64,000 bases of DNA from Ruminococcus sp. (GTDB lineage Bacteria > Bacillota > Clostridia > Oscillospirales > Ruminococcaceae): assembly GCA_017525915.1 (NCBI GenBank), contig JAFXSC010000008.1, forward strand, positions 81,046 through 145,045, in the 5' to 3' direction. Below the pieces are notes generated by a model. It was not told the DNA's origin. It did no database searches and saw only the letters and a program-made list of their open reading frames with translations. Shown piece after piece: positions 34,035-42,679 of the stretch. The translations under genes were made by a program, and so were the position numbers. Each line of letters begins with the position of its first letter. Position 1 is the first letter of the stretch.

Positions 34035-34589
34035 CTGACTGATTATATATATATTGTAATGGCTCAGACCGGTACAAGACCTGCAAGCTTTTTCAGGTTC
34101 GTCACCAAAAAGCCGTTCAACCACGTTTCACTTTCGGGCGACGTGACCCTTTCTGAGATGTACAGCTTCTGCCGCACCTACCGCCGCTTTCCGCTTCCTG
34201 CGACCTTCAACAGGGAGACCGTCGGTGAGGGTACCCTCGGTAACTTCGGCACCATTCCCTGCGAGATATACCGCATTCAGGTCACTCGCGAGCAGAAGGA
34301 GAACTATTACCGCATTATTCGCCATTTCTCGGACAACAGGAACGTCTACTCGTATAATATACTCGGTCTGCTGACCGTATACCTTGATATAGAATGGAGC
34401 AGAAAGAAAAAGTTCCTCTGCTCCCAGTTTGTAGCCTATACTATGGACAAGATCGGCATTCACCTCGATAAGCCCTTCTGTCTCTACAAGCCGGACGATT
34501 TCCGGAGCTTTCCCGGTGCATCGCTCATCTATTCGGGCGAGCTGAATACTTTTTACAGCACTGTAAGGTCAAAATCTGCTGCAAAGTGA
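34035..34589 (+). CDS. Permuted NlpC/P60-like (YiiX-type) protein, possible CTG start
   Basis: 184 residues with the circularly permuted papain-like layout: a histidine in PFNHVSLSGD near residue 30 and a cysteine in FLCSQFVAYTMDKIG near residue 129, opposite in order to ordinary NlpC/P60. Such proteins are thought to act on amide or ester bonds of lipids or cell wall; the activity here is unknown. No signal peptide is visible. The start is odd: AAAGGAGGA is followed six bases later by CTG (34035), while the first ATG (34059) is 30 bases from that site. TTG at 34017 lies before the ribosome site. Confidence 0.75.
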   Translation: MTDYIYIVMAQTGTRPASFFRFVTKKPFNHVSLSGDVTLSEMYSFCRTYRRFPLPATFNRETVGEGTLGNFGTIPCEIYRIQVTREQKENYYRIIRHFSDNRNVYSYNILGLLTVYLDIEWSRKKKFLCSQFVAYTMDKIGIHLDKPFCLYKPDDFRSFPGASLIYSGELNTFYSTVRSKSAAK

Positions 34590-34871
34590 TATGACCAGTG
34601 AAGCCGCCCTGAGCTCGTCGGGAGCCAGTATATAGGCGGCACAGTAAAGCCGGCTTTCCGGGGCGAAGGGGGAGAGGTCTATCTCCGCACCGCTGCTGAG
34701 CACGCTGACTGAGGCACTGCCGGCATTGAGCGTAAGACCTGCCGGAGCTGTATCCTCGCCGGTCATTCTTCTGCGAAAGCTTGAATATGAATCAATAAAC
34801 AGCCATATGCCCGCTGAGAGTATCAGGTACGCAAGTACCATGCCCGCAGCGGCTTTTTTTCTTTTGTGCAT
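34569..34871 (-). CDS. Small membrane-anchored protein, 100 residues, unknown
   Basis: An N-terminal membrane helix (about 8-27) after a basic start (MHKRKK), then a small extracytoplasmic domain. No family was recognised. It lies two bases after spoIIP on the same strand, so it may belong to that operon, and its 3' end overlaps the convergent gene at 34035-34589 by 21 bases. Confidence 0.55.
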   Translation of the reverse strand: MHKRKKAAAGMVLAYLILSAGIWLFIDSYSSFRRRMTGEDTAPAGLTLNAGSASVSVLSSGAEIDLSPFAPESRLYCAAYILAPDELRAASLVISLCSRF

Positions 34872-34873
34872 TG

Positions 34874-36031
34874 CTATCCCTTTCTTTCATTCTTCATGGA
34901 ATTCAGGAGCCTGCCGAGAGAGCGTCCTATGAGCTGACCGGAATACTGCACCTGTTCGAGGGTATTGCCGTGAGAGCCTACCTCAATGAGAAGGCTGCCG
35001 GTCGTGAGGTCCTGATTATACTTGCGGTAATCAAAAAGCACCGGGCGCGTAAGTCCCGGCGTATCTCCCTCGAGCTGCTGCTGGAGAGCACAGGCGAACC
35101 GGAAGTTCTTCATATATGAGGGCATACCGAGAGTACCGTCATCACAGCCGGAGATTATCATTACCTGTGCCGCCTCCCTGCCGTTCACGCTGACAAAGGG
35201 CTGATAGATGACGCCGTCTCCGGAGATAGCGTCCCTGTGGATATCGAGGACTACCTTTATCGAGGGATATTTCTCAAGGATTGGAACTATCGTCTCACGG
35301 CTGCGGTCGTAGGCACCGTTGTAGGAGGGGTAGTCGTGGACCGTCCTGACGTGTATAACGCCTATATCCTGCGCTTCAAGCTCTGCCTGAATGGCATCGC
35401 CGACCATTACGACATTCTTTGTATCATCGGTGGTGCGGTAGTTGAAGGCAGGGTCGTACTCATCGCGGACGCATGGCTCGAAGCTCTCGCAGGTGTGGGT
35501 ATGGTATATGAGCACCTGCGGCTCGGCGGTATCGGTCACGGTGAAGCAGGGAAGCGAACCCGAAACCGCGATGAGCTCGTTGTTTGGGACAGCGGTCTTG
35601 TTGTTGACCTGACCGCCTTTTTTAAGGTCGAAGAAGGTGTCTCCGGAGTACGGCGCATAGGTCGTCCGGACAACGCTGCCGCCGGTTCCCCATGAGGTCG
35701 GATAGGGCTTGTCACCCGGTGAAGGGTTGGTCATGGCGAGTGGAGAGACAAGCCTCACGCCGAAGGGCTCGTCTGCGGCTTCATCGGATATACCGTAGCC
35801 CTCGGAAAGTATCAGACTGCCGGAAAGCTCGCTGCCGGAGTTTATGACCTGACCGGAGCTTCCAGCATATGCAGATGCGGCAGGGGAACGTTCTTCACTT
35901 AGTTCCGGGGACTTCCTTCCATTGGAGAGCCAGTCGATGCCGCTTGCTGATGCGGCGATGAGCGAGGGCGTGAGCAGGAGGGCGGTTGTCCGGAAAAGAG
36001 TGCGGAGCGCGGAATTGCTTCGGCGTTTCAT
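34874..36031 (-). CDS. spoIIP: Stage II sporulation protein P (peptidoglycan amidase/endopeptidase)
   Basis: SpoIIP degrades peptidoglycan of the septum during engulfment in spore formers, with SpoIID and SpoIIM. This copy has 385 residues: a basic N-terminus and membrane segment (about 12-30), a variable linker, and the catalytic domain with VLIYHTHTCESF, VVLDIHRD and LLIEVGSHGNTLEQ, the zinc-binding and catalytic positions of the family. ATG at 36031 follows GAGGTGAGAT. Whether the host sporulates cannot be told from this gene; spoIID or spoIIM are not in the window. Confidence 0.93.
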   Translation of the reverse strand: MKRRSNSALRTLFRTTALLLTPSLIAASASGIDWLSNGRKSPELSEERSPAASAYAGSSGQVINSGSELSGSLILSEGYGISDEAADEPFGVRLVSPLAMTNPSPGDKPYPTSWGTGGSVVRTTYAPYSGDTFFDLKKGGQVNNKTAVPNNELIAVSGSLPCFTVTDTAEPQVLIYHTHTCESFEPCVRDEYDPAFNYRTTDDTKNVVMVGDAIQAELEAQDIGVIHVRTVHDYPSYNGAYDRSRETIVPILEKYPSIKVVLDIHRDAISGDGVIYQPFVSVNGREAAQVMIISGCDDGTLGMPSYMKNFRFACALQQQLEGDTPGLTRPVLFDYRKYNQDLTTGSLLIEVGSHGNTLEQVQYSGQLIGRSLGRLLNSMKNERKG

Positions 36032-36084
36032 ATATCTCACCTCATTAGTATTTCCTTTACTCTCATTATATTCATGCTGTCGGC

Positions 36085-36125
36085 AATTCAGAACTCAGCA
36101 AGCAGTGAACACTGATCACTAATTC
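36085..36125. repeat. Dispersed AGTGAACACTGATCACT repeat upstream of cysK
   Basis: AGCAGTGAACACTGATCACT at 36101-36120 shares its core with the inverted repeat at 2963/4189 and with 38108-38168. It sits just upstream of the cysK promoter. Confidence 0.5.
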
Positions 36126-36134
36126 AAAACATGG

Positions 36135-36163
36135 TTGCAATTCTGGAAGAAGTGTGATATAAT
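36135..36163 (+). promoter_or_regulatory. Promoter of cysK operon
   Basis: TTGCAA (36135-36140), a 17-base spacer and TATAAT (36158-36163). Confidence 0.75.
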
Positions 36164-36194
36164 ACAGATATTAAATGACGAACGGAGCAGAATG

Positions 36195-37121
36195 ATGATA
36201 TACAATAATATTCTCGAAGCAATGGGAAATACCCCCATGATAAGGCTCAGCCGCATGAACAAGCCCGGAAGCGCACAGATACTCGTCAAGTTCGAGGGAC
36301 TTAACGTCGGCGGCTCGATAAAGACACGCACCGCCTACAATATGATACTCAAGGCTGAGAAGGAGGGAAGGATAACTCCCGATACGATAATAGTTGAACC
36401 TACCAGCGGAAATCAGGGCATAGGTCTCGCACTCGTCGGCGCGGTAAGAGGTTACAAGACCGTTATAATCATGCCGGACTCCGTAAGTGAGGAGCGCAGA
36501 AAGCTCGTTGAACACTACGGCGCGGACGTTATCCTTATCCACGATGACGGCGATATCGGCAAGTGTATCCAGAAATGCCTTGATACCGCCCTTGAAATGG
36601 CTGCTGCCGACCCGAAGGTATTCGTTCCCCAGCAGTTCGAGAACATCAACAATACCCTCGCTCACAAGGAGCATACTGCCCTCGAAATACTTGAACAGGC
36701 TGGCTGTCCCATTGACGGCTTCTGCTCAGGAATAGGCACAGGCGGCACTATCACCGGCATCGGTGAGACCCTGAAGGAGCACAATCCTCACATGGAGATA
36801 TGGGCTGTTGAGCCTGAGCACGCCGCTATACTTGCCGGAGGTACTATCGGTACTCACCTGCAAATGGGCATCGGGGACGGTATCGTTCCCCCTATCCTCA
36901 ACAAGAACATCTACGACCACATACATATAGTCACTGACGAGGACGCTATCTCTACCGCCAAGATGCTTGCCGCGCTGGAGGGCATAATGTGCGGCATATC
37001 GAGCGGTACGAACGTTGCCGCTGCCCTTGCTCTTGCCGAAAAGCTCGGCGAGGGTAAGACCGTTGTGACTATACTTCCCGACACAGCCGAGCGTTATTTC
37101 TCAACGCCGCTGTTTGAATAA
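36195..37121 (+). CDS. cysK: Cysteine synthase A (O-acetylserine sulfhydrylase)
   Basis: PLP enzyme that makes cysteine from O-acetylserine and sulfide. 308 residues. The PLP lysine is in GGSIKTRTAYNMI, the substrate loop in EPTSGNQGIGLA, and the phosphate loop in GIGTGGTITGIG. The canonical KDR after the lysine is KTR here. ATG at 36195 is seven bases after GGAG; ATG at 36192 is the alternative. Followed three bases later by an oxidoreductase gene. No S-box or T-box leader was seen. Confidence 0.92.
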   Translation: MIYNNILEAMGNTPMIRLSRMNKPGSAQILVKFEGLNVGGSIKTRTAYNMILKAEKEGRITPDTIIVEPTSGNQGIGLALVGAVRGYKTVIIMPDSVSEERRKLVEHYGADVILIHDDGDIGKCIQKCLDTALEMAAADPKVFVPQQFENINNTLAHKEHTALEILEQAGCPIDGFCSGIGTGGTITGIGETLKEHNPHMEIWAVEPEHAAILAGGTIGTHLQMGIGDGIVPPILNKNIYDHIHIVTDEDAISTAKMLAALEGIMCGISSGTNVAAALALAEKLGEGKTVVTILPDTAERYFSTPLFE

Positions 37122-37124
37122 GCT

Positions 37125-38114
37125 ATGGATAAGGTGAAATGGGGCGTTCTCGGTACGGGACGCATAGCCAATACTTTTGCAGCCGCACTGAGGGAAACCG
37201 AAGGTGCGGAACTGTTTGCAGCTGCCTCGCGCAGCATTGAAAAAGCGGAGGCTTTTGCCGCAGAATACGGCTTTGAAAAGGCTTACGGGAGCTATGAGGA
37301 GCTCGTCTCCGACAGCGATGTGGACATAGTTTATATCGCCACGCCAATGGCTTCACACTATCATGACGCCATGCTCTGCCTTAACGCCGGGAAGAACGTT
37401 CTCTGCGAAAAATCCGTAACTCTCAACACTGTCCAGCTTGAAGAACTTCTCGCTCTCGCAAAAAGCAGGGGACTTTTCTTCATGGAAGCAATGTGGATGA
37501 AATGCCGTCCCTTCTACCTCAGAGCGAGGGAATGGGTCAGCTCCGGCAGGATAGGCGATGTACTCTCGGTCACGGCTGATTTCAGCAATCATGTACCGTA
37601 CAGTCCCGGAGACAGGCTTTTCCGTCCCGACTGCGGCGGCGGTGCGCTTCTTGACCTTACCGTTTATCCGCTCACGCTCTTTGCTGATATCCTCGGAGGA
37701 GCTCCAGTGAAAACGGTCTCGTCTGCCGATATCAGGGAAGGTATAGACTTCAGCAATTCGGTCACGCTCAGATATCCCGGAGGTGCCTTTGCAAAGTCTG
37801 AATGCGGCTTTGAACGTCAGCTCGACAATGCCGCTGCGATACACGGTTCTGCCGGGAGCATTCTGTTCGGGAACTGCTTCTTCTGTTCGGGGGAGGTCAC
37901 ACTTGTTGACGGTTCAGGCAGGTGCATCGATGAATTTTCCGAGCCGGAAGGCATAAACGGCTATACTTACGAGATAAGCGAAGCGCAGGGCTGTATACGC
38001 GAGGGCAGGCTGGAAAGTCCTCTCGTTCCGCACAGCAGTACCCTTGCAGTCATGCGTATAATGGACGAATGCCGCAGACAGTGGGGACTTGTATTCCCAG
38101 GCGAAGACGCTTAG
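37125..38114 (+). CDS. Gfo/Idh/MocA family oxidoreductase
   Basis: NAD(P)-dependent dehydrogenase acting on a sugar or inositol-like compound. 329 residues; an N-terminal Rossmann fold with GVLGTGRIANTFA, the conserved lysine of the EKP-type motif in LCEKSVTLN (Ser replaces Pro), and a C-terminal alpha/beta substrate domain. The substrate cannot be read. It begins three bases after cysK, so both are co-transcribed, though no biochemical link between them is obvious. Confidence 0.88.
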   Translation: MDKVKWGVLGTGRIANTFAAALRETEGAELFAAASRSIEKAEAFAAEYGFEKAYGSYEELVSDSDVDIVYIATPMASHYHDAMLCLNAGKNVLCEKSVTLNTVQLEELLALAKSRGLFFMEAMWMKCRPFYLRAREWVSSGRIGDVLSVTADFSNHVPYSPGDRLFRPDCGGGALLDLTVYPLTLFADILGGAPVKTVSSADIREGIDFSNSVTLRYPGGAFAKSECGFERQLDNAAAIHGSAGSILFGNCFFCSGEVTLVDGSGRCIDEFSEPEGINGYTYEISEAQGCIREGRLESPLVPHSSTLAVMRIMDECRRQWGLVFPGEDA

Positions 38115-38168
38115 TAATTAGTAATCAGAGAGTAGTTCAGAGCTCTTAGTTCTGAGCACTGATCACTG
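38108..38168. repeat. Dispersed repeat at 3' end of oxidoreductase gene
   Basis: TTAGTAATTAGTAATCAG and CTGAGCACTGATCACTGA belong to the same degenerate family as 36085-36125. The stop codon of the oxidoreductase lies at its edge. Confidence 0.45.
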
Positions 38169-38170
38169 AA

Positions 38171-38200
38171 AAAAGGACGGCATAAGCCGTCCCTTTCTGT
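38171..38200 (+). terminator. Terminator of cysK operon
   Basis: GGACGGC / GCCGTCC stem with an ATAA loop followed by CTTTCTGTT. Confidence 0.75.
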
Positions 38201-38204
38201 TGTA

Positions 38205-38372
38205 TAAGGTTATGTGTATACTGCCGTGAGCGTATCGCTTTTGATCTTAAGCGGTATACCACTCGGGCTCAGACATGATCTTGTCTCGCCTTCGGGCAAA
38301 AGCAAACTTCCGGTCTGCACAAACAGAGCGAGCTTGCGGGCGGCAGCGTGGAAGCCAGCGGTGGCTCACCGC
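38205..38372 (-). other. GC-rich, dyad-containing stretch downstream of ABC-2 exporter
   Basis: No coding frame is convincing. On the minus strand several potential hairpins follow one another (GCGGTGAGCCACCGC, TTGCCCGAAGGCGAG, AGCGATACGCT). It may be a 3' RNA structure, a repeat unit or a decayed gene. Confidence 0.35.
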
Positions 38373-39176
38373 TTATGACCCTGTTCCGTTGTATTTGAGA
38401 GCACCGTGCATCCAGAATTTGTAGCTCAGCCAGAAGAACACCAGTCCGAACAGCGGCGACAGCCACGAAAGCAGCGGTATATCGTCCGGACGCAGTATCA
38501 CAAGGCTCGGATAGTAAGCTATGAACGCTATCGGTATCACAAATGTGAATATGAACTTGAACACGGGATTGAATATAGTTATCGGGTACTTCGCATAGTC
38601 CCTGAACCTGTACACCAGATCGAGAACGTAGAACGAGTTCTGTATCCAGAAGCAGGTCGCCGCCGCAGCGTTCTGGAGTGCTATCATTATGAGCGAGGCG
38701 GTTATCAGGAAGACTATGACTTTAAGCAGTATGAGCGGCGTGAAGTCCAGACCTATCTTGTTCCAGGAGTAGACGAGAGTGCCTATGCCGAAGGCGAACT
38801 GTCCGAGTCCCTTGATGTCGAACACTTCCGACTGGAAGTAGAAGAACAGGTTTATCGGGCGGAAGCAGTATTTTATGAAGTCGCCCGTGTAGACGTACTG
38901 CCGCAGGCTCCAGTTGTTGTCGAAAAGGCACTGCACCGGTGTCAGCGAAACGAGCGAGAAGCCGTAAAGGAACAGCATCTCGTGGTAGCTCCAGCCGTTT
39001 ATCGAGGGGAACCTCCGGAACAGTATCCAGAAGCTTATAAAGCCAGCAACATTGGTGAATATCATTCCTATTGTGGATATGATGAAGTCTGCGCGGTAGC
39101 TCATCTTGCTCTTGATGTCCTGCGCGAGTATCTTCCGGTAGATGCGGAAGTAAAAGCGTAAACTCTTTCTTTTCAT
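38373..39176 (-). CDS. ABC-2 type transporter permease (second membrane subunit)
   Basis: 267 residues with six predicted membrane helices; the segment MSYRADFIISTIGMIFTNVAGF is typical of the ABC-2_2 (COG3694-like) family. It pairs with the next upstream permease and the ATPase to form an exporter; families of this layout move peptides, drugs or lipids, but no substrate can be assigned. Start three bases after the upstream stop. Confidence 0.85.
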   Translation of the reverse strand: MKRKSLRFYFRIYRKILAQDIKSKMSYRADFIISTIGMIFTNVAGFISFWILFRRFPSINGWSYHEMLFLYGFSLVSLTPVQCLFDNNWSLRQYVYTGDFIKYCFRPINLFFYFQSEVFDIKGLGQFAFGIGTLVYSWNKIGLDFTPLILLKVIVFLITASLIMIALQNAAAATCFWIQNSFYVLDLVYRFRDYAKYPITIFNPVFKFIFTFVIPIAFIAYYPSLVILRPDDIPLLSWLSPLFGLVFFWLSYKFWMHGALKYNGTGS

Positions 39177-39179
39177 GGC

Positions 39180-39983
39180 TCAGCCTCCGTTTACGGTTAT
39201 TTTTCTCAGCGAGACCTTCCAGAACAGCCTGCTGATCATCGTCATGCTCACGCACCAGATAAACTGCATTCCGAGAGTTTCAAGCAGCGTGTCACTGTTC
39301 GGCGAACTGTCAAGCAGAAGCGTGAGCGGAGCGTTGTATATTGATGCGAACGGCAGCTTTTCCACCACTGTACGCAGTCCATCCGGGAAGAACGCGAGCG
39401 GTATAGTCGCGCCCGAGAGCAGAAGGACTATGACCTGCTTCATTATGTTTACTCCCCATATAGACTCCGTGTAGACGCAGATAGTGCCTGTGAAAAAGTC
39501 TATGCTGTAATTTATGAGTATCGCCATTACGACCGATACCGCGAAGTATACGAGGTTAAGTCCCACGGGAACAGCCCCGTTCGTTATGATACAGACCGCT
39601 ATGAAGGTCGGGAGAAACGTGAAGAAGAAGTTCACAACGAAATTTCCCGAATAGCACCAGAACAGGTAGCGCCTGATGTCCATAGGCTTTATCAGGTCGA
39701 GAACGACCTTTCCGGACTGTATCGCCCTTCCCATTTCCCAGACGGTATACATCTCCATGAAGCCGAACAGAGCCGTTGCGAGCACAAGGTAGATGAGCGT
39801 GTCGTTGAAGGTCATGCCGTTCACGATATCAGTGCCGGACGAGGCGTATATGGCTTTCCAGAGGAAGTATATGACTATCAGGTAGGAGAGGTTGCCGACC
39901 ACCATTATGAATGCCGACAGTCTGAACTGCAATGCTTCGATGATGCCTGCACGGGTGAGAGTGAGATACTTTTTCAGCTTCAT
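39180..39983 (-). CDS. ABC-2 type transporter permease (first membrane subunit)
   Basis: 267 residues with six hydrophobic segments, COG4587-like; N-terminal LTRAGIIEALQFRLSAFIM and the later WEMGRAIQSGKVVLDLIKP are characteristic of this permease group. Its ATG overlaps the stop of the ATPase gene as ATGA. Confidence 0.85.
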   Translation of the reverse strand: MKLKKYLTLTRAGIIEALQFRLSAFIMVVGNLSYLIVIYFLWKAIYASSGTDIVNGMTFNDTLIYLVLATALFGFMEMYTVWEMGRAIQSGKVVLDLIKPMDIRRYLFWCYSGNFVVNFFFTFLPTFIAVCIITNGAVPVGLNLVYFAVSVVMAILINYSIDFFTGTICVYTESIWGVNIMKQVIVLLLSGATIPLAFFPDGLRTVVEKLPFASIYNAPLTLLLDSSPNSDTLLETLGMQFIWCVSMTMISRLFWKVSLRKITVNGG

Positions 39984-40981
39984 TTCACACCCTCCTCATA
40001 TATCTTCCTGATGACCTCCTCGGTCGATATTTCTTCAAGCTTCATGTCACGGACGCTGCGGGACTTCTGTATCTGACCGAGAACGTCGATGACCTTGGCC
40101 TTGTCCTCGTCAACAAGCACGGATATCCACTCATCGTCCGCCGATACCTTCATATCGGGAAGCTCTCCCTGTATCACGCCGGACTGCTCCTTGAGGTCGC
40201 CGTCAACTCTTATCTTGAGCGTGCGGTATGAGCCGAAGAAGCCCTTGAGGTGCTCGATATCGTTGTCGTAGAGCATCTTGCCCTTGTCGATTATTACAAT
40301 GCGGCGGCAGAGAGCGTCAACGTCGCCCATGTCGTGAGTGGTGAGTATAACGGTAGTGTTCTTCTCCTTGTTGAGGGCGTGGATAAGCGTTCTTATCTTC
40401 GATTTCATCGAAACGTCCAGACCTATCGTAGGCTCATCGAGAAAGACTATCTTCGGGTCGTGGAGGAATGCCGCGAGTATGTCGCTGAGGGTACGCTGAC
40501 CGAGCGACATCTGCCTTACGGGCTTGTGGAGGAGCGGTTCTATATCCACGAGCGACTGGTAAAGCTCCAGCATGGACTTGTAGTTCTGCTCGGGTATCTG
40601 GTAGATATCGCGGAGTATCTTGAAAGACTCGATGAGGGGGAGAGCCCACCAGAGCTGTGAGCGCTGACCGAATACAACGCCTATCTCCTGAGCGTTTTTG
40701 GTGCGGTTCTTGTAGGGGACATTGCCGCCGACGAGTATCTCTCCGGAGGTCGGTTCGAGAACGCCGGTCATCATCTTGATAGTGGTGGATTTGCCTGCGC
40801 CGTTAGGTCCGAGGTAGCCTACTATCTCGCCCTGTCCGACCGTCATGCTGATGTTGTCAACGGCGCGGACTGTCTTGTAGTTGCGCGAGAAGAGGTCCTT
40901 GAAGCTTCCGATAAGACCCTCGCGGCGGTTGAGTACCTTGAATTCCTTGGTGATGTTCTTTATTTCTATTATGTTTGCCAT
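39980..40981 (-). CDS. ABC-2 exporter ATP-binding protein
   Basis: 333 residues. Walker A is GPNGAGKST, the Q loop lies in GVVFGQRSQLWW, Walker B is KIVFLDEPTIGLD, and the switch histidine is in LTTHDMGD. The signature motif reads MSLGQR rather than LSGGQ, which is normal for the COG4586 subfamily. The C-terminal 80 residues form an accessory domain. ATG at 40981 follows AAGGAAGTG. First of three genes. Confidence 0.92.
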   Translation of the reverse strand: MANIIEIKNITKEFKVLNRREGLIGSFKDLFSRNYKTVRAVDNISMTVGQGEIVGYLGPNGAGKSTTIKMMTGVLEPTSGEILVGGNVPYKNRTKNAQEIGVVFGQRSQLWWALPLIESFKILRDIYQIPEQNYKSMLELYQSLVDIEPLLHKPVRQMSLGQRTLSDILAAFLHDPKIVFLDEPTIGLDVSMKSKIRTLIHALNKEKNTTVILTTHDMGDVDALCRRIVIIDKGKMLYDNDIEHLKGFFGSYRTLKIRVDGDLKEQSGVIQGELPDMKVSADDEWISVLVDEDKAKVIDVLGQIQKSRSVRDMKLEEISTEEVIRKIYEEGVK

Positions 40982-41011
40982 TGGTATCACTTCCTTAAAT
41001 TATTTCCTTCA

Positions 41012-41045
41012 TTAAAACACAAGGGGACGGATACTGTCCGTCCCC
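41012..41045 (-). terminator. Terminator of rpiB-acetyltransferase-upp operon
   Basis: GGGGACGGA / TCCGTCCCC stem with a five-base loop, then TTGTGTTTT on the minus strand, just after upp. Confidence 0.65.
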
Positions 41046-41051
41046 ATAAGC

Positions 41052-41681
41052 TTACTTTGTTCCGAAGATACGGTCTCCTGCGTCACCGACACCGGGAATG
41101 ATATAATTATCCTCATTTAATCCCTGATCCATGACGCCTGCGTATATCTCAACGTCCGGGTGTGCGGTCTTTATAGCCTCAACTCCCTCGGGCGAGCAGA
41201 TGATACACATGAACTTGATATGCTTTACGCCGAGACTTTTCAGCTCGGTTATAGCTGCAACGGCGGAATTGCCTGTTGCGAGCATGGGGTCGATGATGAT
41301 AGCATCGCGCTCGGAGATATCCTCCGGCATCTTTGAATAATACTTGACCGGCACCTGTGTGTCGGGGTCGCGGAATATGCCGATATGACCTATCTTGGCT
41401 GCTGGCACGAGCTGAGTGACGCCCTCTACCATGCCGAGACCGGCGCGGAGTATCGGTATGAATGCAAGCTTTCTGCCGGAGATTATCTTAGCCTTCGCAA
41501 CGGCGAGAGGGGTCTCCATCTCGATCTCCTTGAGCGGAAGGTCTCGGGTAGCCTCATAGCAGATGAACATAGCTATCTCGGATACGAGCTCGCGGAATTC
41601 CTTGGTGCCTGTGTTCTTGTCTCTTAAAAGTGTGATCTTGTGCTGAACGAGGGGGTGATCAATAATATGTAACTCTCCCAT
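41052..41681 (-). CDS. upp: Uracil phosphoribosyltransferase
   Basis: Salvages uracil to UMP with PRPP. 209 residues; the PRPP loop reads [13 protein letters not shown], and the uracil-binding end [13 protein letters not shown] is intact. ATG at 41681 has AAAGGAG nine bases upstream and directly follows the stop of the acetyltransferase gene (TGATATG). Terminal gene of the operon. Confidence 0.96.
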   Translation of the reverse strand: MGELHIIDHPLVQHKITLLRDKNTGTKEFRELVSEIAMFICYEATRDLPLKEIEMETPLAVAKAKIISGRKLAFIPILRAGLGMVEGVTQLVPAAKIGHIGIFRDPDTQVPVKYYSKMPEDISERDAIIIDPMLATGNSAVAAITELKSLGVKHIKFMCIICSPEGVEAIKTAHPDVEIYAGVMDQGLNEDNYIIPGVGDAGDRIFGTK

Positions 41682-41682
41682 A

Positions 41683-42228
41683 TCAACAACTCCTTTCATT
41701 ATTGTATTCAGATATAGTAATGCAGTAGCAGACCTCGCCCTCGGGAGTTATGCCCTCCCTGACGAAGCGCTGCACTGTATCTGTCCTGTGCATAGCGGAC
41801 TTTTCAAGTACGCGCCCGGACTTTGTATTCTCAGCCCTGTGGTAGGCTTCAAGGCGCTCAAAGTCCGTATTCTCAAAGGTATACCGGATAAGTGCCGCCA
41901 GAGCTTCTCCGGCGTAGCCTCTGCCCCAGAAGCGTCTGCCGATGCAGTATTCGATCTCTGCGGTACGGCAGTTCTCCCAGTGTTTGCAGAAGGCTATCTG
42001 TCCGATATTCTCTCCGCTAAGCTTCTCAACGACAGCCCAGCGGTAACGTGACTTTTCACCCTGTGTGTAGTCCCTGAGAAGCTCTCTGACCTGATTGATG
42101 TCAGTGTATACCGGTTCACCGTACTCCGTCTGTATATCCGGGTCGGCAGCCCAGTTCCGGAGCATATCCTCCGCGTCGCTGTCATTGAAGGGACGGCATA
42201 TCAGCCGGTCGGTCTCAAAGCTGCTCAC
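41683..42228 (-). CDS. GNAT family N-acetyltransferase (RimJ/RimL-like)
   Basis: 181 residues. The start ([19 protein letters not shown]) is typical of the RimJ/RimL-like branch; the acetyl-CoA loop is in [13 protein letters not shown] and the [18 protein letters not shown] segment follows. Acceptor unknown. Start overlaps rpiB stop as ATGA; stop is one base before the upp ATG. Confidence 0.87.
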   Translation of the reverse strand: MSSFETDRLICRPFNDSDAEDMLRNWAADPDIQTEYGEPVYTDINQVRELLRDYTQGEKSRYRWAVVEKLSGENIGQIAFCKHWENCRTAEIEYCIGRRFWGRGYAGEALAALIRYTFENTDFERLEAYHRAENTKSGRVLEKSAMHRTDTVQRFVREGITPEGEVCYCITISEYNNERSC

Positions 42229-42659
42229 TTGCTTTCGAGCGCGGTTATAAGGTCAACGCGGCGCTGGTGGCGTCCGCCCTCAAAGCCTGTCGTGAGGAAT
42301 ATCTCAGCAAGCTCGCAGGCAAGTCCCGGACCGAGAGTCCTTGCGCCCATGCACATAACGTTCGCGTCGTTGTGCAGACGTGTGAACTTCGTCGAGAAGG
42401 AGTCCGAGCAAAGCGCAGCCCTTATGCCCTTTATCTTGTTTGCAGCCATCGACATACCGATGCCGGTGCCGCAGATGAGTATGCCCTTTTCACAGTTTCC
42501 GGAGGTGACTTCCCTGCATACCTTTTCAGCCATATCAGGGTAGTCGCAGGGCTCACCGTCGGTGCCCATATCCATGAGCTTGAAGCCCTTTTCCTCCAGT
42601 GCGGCTATAACAGCCTTTTTGAGTTCCACTCCAGCGTGGTCACAGCCTATTGCTATCAT
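42225..42659 (-). CDS. rpiB: Ribose 5-phosphate isomerase B
   Basis: Interconverts ribose 5-phosphate and ribulose 5-phosphate, supplying PRPP precursors; fits the adjacent PRPP-using upp. 144 residues with GCDHAGVELK at the start, GILICGTGIGMSMAANK with the catalytic cysteine, and the RLHNDANVMCMGAR segment. Ribosome site CGGAG ten bases before the ATG. Confidence 0.95.
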   Translation of the reverse strand: MIAIGCDHAGVELKKAVIAALEEKGFKLMDMGTDGEPCDYPDMAEKVCREVTSGNCEKGILICGTGIGMSMAANKIKGIRAALCSDSFSTKFTRLHNDANVMCMGARTLGPGLACELAEIFLTTGFEGGRHQRRVDLITALESK

Positions 42660-42679
42660 ATTTTCTTTCTCCGTTCCTA

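Noticed and set aside
38269-38466. 65-codon frame overlapping the end of the ABC-2 permease
   Set aside because: No ribosome site, odd composition (Arg/Pro/Cys-rich), and it overlaps a well-supported gene.
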